Shown here one piece after another: positions 55,896-64,000 of a stretch of 64,000 nucleotides of DNA. Each line of letters begins with the position of its first letter. The first letter of the stretch is position 1. A program made the position numbers and the translations under genes. The notes beneath the pieces are model-generated. The model saw only the letters and a list, made by a program, of their open reading frames with translations. It was not told the origin of the DNA and ran no database searches. The stretch is taken from assembly GCA_023634235.1 (NCBI GenBank), contig JAMKCF010000018.1, positions 9,374,768 to 9,438,767 on the forward strand, written 5' to 3'. This DNA is from Pisaster brevispinus. Taxonomy: Eukaryota; Echinodermata; Asteroidea; Forcipulatida; Asteriidae.

Positions 55896-57955
55896 TGTAA
55901 CCCTGGGTTCGCCATAAAAAGTAGCGGGAACCGAAAATAAATAACAACTCCCTTTTTGAAATAAAACCAAGTTTAGAGAATTCGAGATATGATGCACAAA
56001 AACAGAAACTCTGATTTATTTGAACAATAAGTCACCAATAAAACTAAAAGAAATGCAGAATATAAACTTTACAATAAAAGGATCCTGACATGTTTAAGTA
56101 ATGAGCTCAGATGGAAATATGGGCGCCAAATCTAAAAGAGACCCTAAACCGCGGTTCGCGTCCTACGGGCAAAGTCCAAAACATCGGTTGGGAAACTCCA
56201 GTAGCGTCACGTCCTCATGTATCGGTCGAGAGCTCTAATGGTGGAAGGGACACTTCACGTGTCGGTATGCATCCTCCTCCAATGGGTTCGCAAGAATGTT
56301 ATTAAAATTGTATACTTGCAAAGGTTATAGATGAGATGGACGGAAGTCTGCCTTGGTCGAGGACTTCTTAAAATTGTCTAGAGGGCCAGTCTAGGGTTCC
56401 TCGCCACATTCCGGTCATCTGTACCTAATTTGAGAGCGATAATGGTCCATGCCATACAACCCTCTCTAGGAACACAAAATATCCATTCAGGTAACTGATG
56501 GAACGCTCGGGAAATACAGCATATATCAAATACTTGTAAAAACTCCACAAGCCAAGTTAAATAAAAGATAAACCGACACTTTTGGCTATCTGGCTACAAG
56601 GAGAAAACTACTCTCTCATGTAGCATATAAAAATCATAATCTGTCTCGTTAAGACAGCTTAGCAAACTTAAAATAGACCAAGCTAAAGTAAGCTAAGAGT
56701 TTTATATCAAACAGCACATTGTCTAAAATAAAATAAATTATGAAGTACCTTCGGGTACAAAGGCAAAACCTGGCTTTCTGCAAAACTTTATCACTAGACA
56801 ACACTTTGTGTCTTTAAGTTTTATGCAGGATTGCCATTCAAATATAAAGTATACATTGTAAAACATAAAAATACAGTAAACCTAAACTAACTCTTGATAG
56901 TATTTAGAACCAGTCCAAATCATGAGGACTGTACAAATAGCATGACTTACCACAATACATATTTACATCAACTGAAACAGCTGGTGGTAACTGTCATGAC
57001 TATTCTATTAGTTCTTATCAAGAATACAAAGTACAAAATCAGCAGAAAGCAAATAGGTCTCTCCTCAATAAACCAAAGTTGTAACAAATCTTTCAGAGAA
57101 CTTAAAAATACACAGTGCCTAAAAGCATAAAGATCCATTTCTCAAATTTAGAAAATAGCGTAGATCTTTCATCAGGGAATTAAATATAAAACAAAAGTCC
57201 TTCAGAGAATTTAAGGAAATGCATATAATAAAAGGAAAGTTTAAAGATTGTCTGTGAAATTCAAAAATCAGAAATCAAATTCTAACTTCAACAGAGACCT
57301 TACTGGAAACTTCAAAATAACAAGTTACAAATATTACTTATACTAAAACTCACCTAATTTGAGAGCCAACATTCATGTAAAAGAAGAAGTTGTCTTGCAA
57401 AGCTCCAGAATAAGAAAGGTGCTTGAAGAAAATGATGTGACAAGCACTTGAAGAAAAAGATTTGTAGAGGCATGTGTGGACACACATCCAGCTGGAGTGA
57501 TGGCAAATGATGGAGTGCCTTGTCTGACCAGAATTTTGGGCCAAGCCAGCCCTCCGACCATACCTCAGCTAAGGTATACTAATCTGTACGACTTCACAGC
57601 TTGGGTTTGTGGTCATGGATTAGGAAAAAAGGTACTGGCCATTCCCAGAAGTAAACAAAAGGTGTATCTCTACTTCCTCAAGGAAGGTAGAGATTACAAG
57701 CATGGTTGAATAGATAGGTGAAGATCAAAGGACAGGAGCTAAAACACCAGCTGAATAGCCTGGCTGGTAAACACAAGTAAACAAAGGGGCACCATGGCTA
57801 GGGAAAATGCACAACCATGGCATATTGAAAATGCACATGTGGAATAAACACATGAGCAATGAAATAGGAAATCAAAATTACACAATAAGATATAAATCAT
57901 ATTTTGTAAAACAAAGTATACTGTAACCTAAGACCACATTTGGGTCAGGGTTACA
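55896..57955. mobile_element. possible solo LTR or LTR-flanked remnant
   Basis: The segment begins TGTAACCCTGGG and ends CAGGGTTACA, matching inverted ends of the TG...CA type found in LTRs, 2060 bp apart. No integrase or RT is visible inside. The direct flanks (agaag, taagg) do not form a clear target duplication, so the call is tentative. Confidence 0.35.
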
Positions 57956-57998
57956 TAAGGATAAGATTGTCTTTACTTGGAATGTGCCTCTTATCTAT

Positions 57999-58911
57999 AG
58001 CCCATTTCACACGAGAGCTTTTTATCCAACATATTTTGCGATTTTTCGCAACCAGGATAAAAAATAGCAAAAGCCACTCGTGTGAAAGCTATCCTAGTTA
58101 CAAAATAGCAAAAGATCCTGACTAAATATAACCGCGATCGAGACCTACTACAAAAAATCGCAACTGCGTTATAATCGCACTGCGCGGCCGTGTGAAATGA
58201 CTCAACCAAGGACGTTGGTTATGCTGTTGTAGTACGCCTGCGGAGAACGCGTCATGTGCCTCAACCGTGCCTCGACCGTGTTGACACCCCCATTGTGCTA
58301 CTTCTCTTGAGATTTTTGCGACAATTTCAGTCTATGAATTTCAGTCGAAGACACGGAAATGCTTTCCTCGGATTCAGAAGGAATTCGAGTAACAGCCAGC
58401 AAACGTGTGGGTTAGCTCGCCTGCGCCATAGCACAAATCAGCGCGATCGTTTCATCGAAACTCCAAGTAACTTTTGTTGGCCTTTTATTTGTCTTCTTCG
58501 GTTCTTTGGGTTGCGTCTGAACGGTCAATGTGTTTGTTAAAATACTTTCAGAAAGATCCATGGTTCAGTAACAAACTAATCAAAATTATTATTGGAAAAA
58601 ATTTGACAACTCGATTCCTAATAGAAAACTAAAAGAGTGGCACGCGAACAAGCTAGATTACACACCCATGCGGAACGACAAAGCGGGAATCACTGGTTGC
58701 CTACTGAGAGCCAGCCAGTTGAAGAGTTTCGCGCGGCATAGCAGCGAAGTAACACATGACCTTTGACCTCGCAGTAGCCAAGCCGATAACAAGGGACGTT
58801 GGTTCGGTTGTCGTGTGAAACACCATTGTGAAATAGCAAACCACCAAGGTGCTAGACAGTTGGCGCCCGTAACCGAGGACGTTGGTTGTCAGCGCTCGTG
58901 TGAAAAGGGCT
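57999..58911. mobile_element. MITE with TTTCACACGAG inverted ends
   Basis: The left end AGCCCATTTCACACGAGAGC and the inverted right end AGCCCTTTTCACACGAGCGC match over 18 of 20 bases, giving a 913-bp non-coding element. Inside, GGACGTTGGTT occurs near 58211, 58795 and 58877, and TCGTGTGAAA motifs recur in both orientations. Target duplication is not obvious, and the superfamily is unknown. Confidence 0.65.
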
Positions 58912-59899
58912 TTTGTACTTTGTCTAACAGTTTTGATTATGCCAATCAGTCAGGTACATGTACATGAACCTGATAATAGGGTAATTCTGTCCCAAATTAC
59001 CTAAAATCCTTAAAAGTTTGGCAGGCTCTGTCTCAGATTTTGCTAGTATTAAATAATCCCCTGAATGGGGTCTGACGATGGGTCCGTCTATAAAAATGCC
59101 AAAAAATGTCTTTTTCATGTGGTTATTTGACAATGTGGGACATTGCTGAAAGATTTACAAATTGATCCCAATAAAACTTTGTATCCAGTTTACTTGTGTG
59201 AGAAAAACATACTCTTCTAATTCATCCTAGTATCCTAAACAGTGTAATTTTTTTTAAATAAAGCCTACACATTGTATAGTTTTTGTAAGCTAGCTAAAAC
59301 GTCTAAGGAACTGTGGTCTGCAGGGATGCTGTCAACAAAATTAGCGTGCAGACCAGCGACAACAATGCCACTGTATAACATTTTAGTGAGCACACCAGCG
59401 ATATTGAATACTGCAGTTTCGGAAAATAGTTCTTTCCGAGCATGCACAGACATGTCAAGTCTTTGTTCAAGGCGTTCCTAACTTGTTTTGTGAGATATCA
59501 CGTAATGCGCTGATGTATATCCCAAAAGAGGGCGCTTAGTTTCGTGCTATCGAATTGATCTGAAACTCCCTCTGACGTTCAATGTTCGTGTATATACATG
59601 TATATTGTATCATGCAAAGTAACGAGATAGCAAAGACTACAAGCCTGTGAATTGAAAACGAGGGATTGTGCGTTGTGTACATCGTGATTTGCGATCGCAA
59701 TGTGGTCTTCGTTTCGATTCATATTCAGATTGCCGGAACACCTTATAAAAAACTTTCAAAGCACACAAACCCACAAAAGTGCTAATTGGAATAATACAAA
59801 CAATAACATGGACATGAAAAATAATCAAAGTGGAAACTTAGGCCTAAGCTTAGAAAATTCTAGTATACAATACCTGTGGTAAACAAATACAAATTCAAA
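58912..59899. other. region without recognised genes
   Basis: Short open frames only. I see nothing that resembles a known family or RNA gene. Confidence 0.45.
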
Positions 59900-60235
59900 T
59901 ATAAAATACAGGTAAAAACAATTCCTTACTCAAATATTTGATTGAAAAAGTGAGTCTTTAGGTTTTCTTAAAATGGGTTAAAAGAAACAGGTGATTTTAC
60001 TTGTGATGGCAATAATGTTCCATAGGCATGGTGCAGCATGTGAGAAAGGTTGGTCTCTCTCTGAAAGATTGGATATGGGCTCAATAAGGAGGTTAGACTT
60101 GTAAGACCGGATTTTGCGAGGAAGATGGTAGGGTTGGAGAAGATTATCAATATATGCAGGGCACGGTACTTAATCCTACTGACTGGTAACCGGTGTAAAT
60201 TGTTTGGGATGAAATTATCCAAGTTTTAATCATAA
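59900..60235 (-). mobile_element. CR1/L2-like LINE 3' fragment
   Basis: The minus-strand translation gives the extreme C-terminus of a LINE RT protein: NLHRLPVSRIKYRALHILI, then ETNLSHMLHHAYGTLLPSQV, SPVSFNPF and, after a stop, ENLKTHFFNQIFE. This corresponds to the 'LHWLPV...WN-LP...FK-LKT-LF' tail of CR1/L2 proteins. Nothing more of the element is kept. Confidence 0.7.
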
Positions 60236-60611
60236 GGAAATGAAACATTAGCCAATGGTAGAATTTGCAGAGGTTTAGATTTTGAGACGACTTCTGCAAT
60301 TATTTGAGGTCATACATGTCATATCAACAATACCGGTATACATTGAAAGAGACTGTGCAAAATGTAAAAATCGCCACAATTTGTTAGAAATAAGACTGAA
60401 CAAAAATTTTGTTGGAATCGAGGCCTTACTTCATGAAACTAAAAACTAATATCTGAACCATTGAGGAAAGCTTGAAGTTGTTGAGCAATACACACAGGGT
60501 TTTTTTCTTCTCAAAAATCACAAGGAGGAAAACACAAATTTCAAACTTTTATTTAAAACCCTCGTGGGTGTTAGTCTGCCAGTGTTGGAAGGTAGATTTT
60601 AAAATGTTCTT
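60236..60611. other. region without recognised genes
   Basis: Nothing recognisable in this stretch upstream of the 120-bp duplication. Confidence 0.4.
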
Positions 60612-60962
60612 GCAAAGCCCCTAGGGACTTGATCATCCAGGAGATCCTAGACATGACCATTCCACATAACTTAGATGGGGGTCAGTTCTCAGAGTTTTTT
60701 TATATATTTTTTTATGGGCTGTGAAATTTGTTCCTGGCATACAAATGTACACAAAATCTGGTATACCACCATATAATACTGGAGTCTTCCACTACTGGGT
60801 GGCAAATGCTAAGTGTTTCTTGTTGTTTTCACTTGCAAAGCCCCGAGGGACTTGATCGTCCAGGAGATTACAGACAGGACCATTCCACATATCTTAGATT
60901 GGGGGAGGGGGGGTAGTTCCCAGAGTTGTGTAATTTTTTTTATGGGCTGTGAAATGTGAAAC
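60612..60962. repeat. direct duplication of about 120 bp
   Basis: Sequence with TTGCAAAGCCCC-AGGGACTTGAT, CCAGGAGAT and ATTCCACATA-CTTAGAT, ending TATGGGCTGTGAAAT, is present at 60614-60730 and again at 60834-60955, separated by about 100 bp of unrelated sequence. Confidence 0.8.
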
Positions 60963-63280
60963 TATTTATGATTTAATTGCCTGTAATTAGACCAAAATTA
61001 ACAAAAAATTACTTACACAAAAATTAGACCAAAATTAATAAAAAATTAATTTAAAAAGACAAATTAAGGCTTAAATAATCCTTGGGCATGCAAAGAAGTC
61101 ACTAAGATGTCAAAAAAATTATGGGGATATGAAATATGACAATGTTATAACTACAGGAGGGGGCACCACTCACCACTGGCAGACCTTTAAAGAGGACCTG
61201 AGGGTCTCTGGTGACCTACCACACATAAGGGTTTTAAGGTTTTGGTATGCACAAGTTGACTTGCTTTTCACACGAGTTGACTTGGGTATAAATTATAAAT
61301 TTACAGACTAGTTGACTATCAGGATTAGGAAAAAGTTCCCCAGATTGTCTTATTTTACAATTGTTCTAGTAGGTGGGGAGATTTTTGTGCCCAAATTCCT
61401 AGATAAGAAATGTTGTTTCAGAACAATGTGCTTGGCAGCTATCAGTATAAGCTGTGTGTTCTCTATGAGGGAAACATGGCAAGACCACGGATAAGAAGAC
61501 ACATGTTCCTAGATGAGTGTCTGTTGTGTAATTGAACAAAGTATGTTGTATAGCCAGGGAAATCCTTGGCATTGATGTTCCATATCACACATGAAACTTA
61601 AAGATGTGACTTCAGCAGACCTTTCCTCGACCAATTTTCATGAGATCCTCAAACCGAAAACTAAGTAAAATAGTGTTTACAATAATATTGTCTGCTGAGG
61701 TCCTTGACAAAGATTTGTTGGTAGATTCAACATCATTGTTGTGAAGGGTGGCAAAGATAAAATATTTGTTCAAAAAAAGGTGCCAAAGTCTTTGTCTAGT
61801 GTATTCAAATGACATGTAGGTGCAGAGATGGTTCATGAATGTATTATTTTTGTAAGACGCACTGAAAGAAATGTAAATTCTGAAGAAAGGATGAACTTTT
61901 ACAAATATATGTGAATTTGTGTTGCTAGAGACAGACAAAAGAACTTGTAATTTTTCAGTATGCTGCAATTTAAATCTTTACAAATTGACTTTTGCACTTT
62001 TATTGTTTAGCCAGGGAAAATCCGAAAGATTTGATTTCCTTGATTTGTAACAAAATGCCATTTCACCCTTAGAAATACCTCTCAACAACAACAAAACAAC
62101 ATGACCTTTTGTGAACATACGAGGTGCAAAAAGAGAGGGGGGGCAGTATTTGCCCCTCAATAATTTTTTTTTTAAAGGGAACACATACGTGTATGTATGG
62201 TGCACCCCATCTGGTTGTTTGTTGGGGGATTGGTTTGAAATAACAATTGGCACCCCCCCCCCCACACACACACACACACAAGTGTGTAAACACCTCCAAT
62301 CGGGGACCTCCTATTGTCCCTCTTTTGTTTGGACTCTAACTTTTTGGCAACAGCTCCCATTGGTTTTGTACACAATTTCTAACTGGGGACCTTTACCCAA
62401 CCGGGGACCCTATTGTCCTCTTTTGTTATAGGTCCCCGGTTTGAATGTGAAAACAAACTCACACACACACTTGTGCCACATTTGAAAGTTTAGCAGCCTG
62501 GCATATAATGAGAAATATTATTTCCTTGAATATATCTTGTATTTATAAAAACAAAGTGGCAGGAAAAGCCCCCCACCAAGACTACCACATGAAATGAAGC
62601 TGTCCACCACCTCCCTAGCCTGAACATATGATGTCACACTTGGAGGCTTGTGATTAATGCCAGATATCTGACTTATGAGCACCTGGCCAGATCCTGCCAG
62701 ATGTACCTTTGACCTCACATCCATTTCTCATCGAGATTCACAGTCAATTCTCACTACACTCTATTACATATTAAATAAAACAACATTACATGCATTGTAT
62801 AAACATTATGGACACGCTGCATGCAGCCAACCAAAAGTGCAAACTCACAAACTACATCACCTCTGACCAATCATAACACAGATATGGAAAGCCACTGCAC
62901 GTTTAGCCAATGAAATCATTGGAAATCATTTGGTCTGTAAGGCCAGTGCCTGTCTTATTCCTTGTGGATAAAGACAGGGGACCAGTCTACCACAACCCTA
63001 CCTCAAGGCAGCATGGGCAACCACCACATTTCATTGTTTGGACTAAAACATTGAATTAAAGTGTATCACGTTGCAAGCACAAACACAGTACAACCATGGT
63101 AGTGCTTAGTGCATTACTGACCCAGAGCTCAAGGGGTACAATTTCACAAGAGAGCAGAGCTTGTAGCTAACAGTGCATGACTGGACCAGTATTTACTTCA
63201 CAAGACCAGAATCTTTACAGAACAAAGTGTTCTGATGTCGCTATGTCTGGTGAAGATATTATAAATGTGTGATCACTTCG
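60963..63280. other. region without recognised genes
   Basis: No coding signal. It holds a C11/(CA)n low-complexity run at 62251-62281 and a hairpin-forming repeat at 62285-62450 in which AACCGGGGACC (62399) and GGTCCCCGGTT (62431) are perfect inverted 11-mers. A second GGGGACCTCCTATTGTCC copy lies at about 62300. Confidence 0.5.
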
Positions 63281-63800
63281 TCACCGTTTTCACGAAGAGA
63301 CAATATTGTAAAAAATCGATAAAAAACTCATTTTGATTTTTTTGGTGGTTTCCATTTAGTTTAACGGTATCTAACAATTCACTAATTTATAGACCTAAAA
63401 GTCGTCTAGTTTCTTAATTATGCTAAGATGGTGAAAGACAAAAACCTCAAGAACCTGGAATTGCGTTTTCTCGAAGAGCCAAAATCCTTTTTGTGCGTTG
63501 AAGACACGGCTGGCACAGTGCCAAATACGAGTGCTCCGGCTTTTTGCGGTTTCACGAAGTGCCAAAACCATTGACCTACAATTGTACAAAGTTTTACGCA
63601 CGCGCCCCAAACGGCCAAAACTTGTTTTGTGCGATTTCACGAAGAGCCAATTATGCATTGCTCTAACGCGTGACTTTTTCCCCTGGCACAGCATAAAAAG
63701 TAAGTGCTCCGGCTTTTGCGTTTTCACGAACAGCCAATTCGTTTAAACACGATGCGCTGCACACAGACCACGTTTTGCACGGTTTTCACGAAGAGAACAT
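63281..63800. repeat. degenerate tandem repeat with TTTTCACGAAGAGCCAA core
   Basis: The core motif appears at about 63287, 63466, 63549, 63634, 63720 and 63782, mostly 60-90 bp apart, with GTGCTCCGGCTTTTGCG preceding it at 63530 and 63703. It seems to be an old satellite-like array. No protein is supported. Confidence 0.6.
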
Positions 63801-64000
63801 TTTGTTAATTGAATAATTACTCTTTAATTAAACCGTTATGGACAAAATTGGAAACAGATTTGTATGATTTAGGATCTCTAATTTCCTGATATGTTAAAAT
63901 TTCAAAGATTAAATAGCGAAAAGTCTACCAACCAATGATTTCAAAATCAGCATAACTTCAAACGCGGTTTTCTCCAAACATACATTTTTGGCTGCAGGGG

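Overview
This is eukaryotic nuclear DNA from an animal. Genes have introns with GT/AG borders, there is a Pol III 5S rRNA tandem array, and the telomere repeat is TTAGGG. The transposon mix (DIRS-type tyrosine-recombinase element, CR1/L2-like LINEs with 2A-like motifs, ISL2EU/Harbinger-like element with a THAP-DDE transposase and a YqaJ nuclease, tRNA-derived SINEs) together with an NHL-repeat gene fits a marine invertebrate, perhaps an echinoderm, hemichordate, cephalochordate or cnidarian. I cannot name the species.

Layout, left contig (1-16172): 1-11930 is a minus-strand 5S rDNA array of 61 copies (about 118 bp gene, 80 bp spacer, 198 bp period) that runs off the left edge. At 11951-12066 lies a CCAAT/CRE cluster built on a 42-bp tandem repeat. 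At 12635-16172 is a plus-strand multi-exon gene (C2H2 finger, then a cysteine-rich domain resembling DUF6729, then the start of a transposase-like domain), cut by a gap of exactly 100 Ns.

Right contig (16273-64000) starts with a telomere in the orientation of a chromosome left end: 2.76 kb of CCCTAA repeats, then 3.19 kb of essentially pure CCCTAG repeats, which stop abruptly inside a tRNA-derived SINE. The scaffold join at the gap is therefore suspect, and 22-64 kb is probably true subtelomere.

The subtelomere is mostly nested transposons. A small NHL-repeat gene (minus strand, exons 31362-31158 and 23117-22513) has an 8-kb intron filled by a SINE and three LINE copies, two of which encode 2A-like motifs. 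A decayed Ty3/gypsy-like element (about 35.0-44.0 kb) carries a 6652-bp ISL2EU-like DNA transposon (36235-42886) with 2-bp TA target duplications and two convergent genes: a spliced SWIM-zinc-finger/YqaJ exonuclease and an intact THAP-DDE transposase. Upstream, a 1371-bp Mutator-like element (33588-34958) has long inverted repeats and a 9-bp target duplication. A structurally complete 6222-bp DIRS element (44684-50905) sits in a local repeat family without target duplication. The rest (51-64 kb) holds degenerate repeats, a possible solo LTR, a MITE and LINE debris. No cellular gene was recognised there.

Several reading-frame breaks (A7, T7 and G4 runs) are single-base homopolymer indels, so some 'broken' genes may be assembly errors rather than decay.
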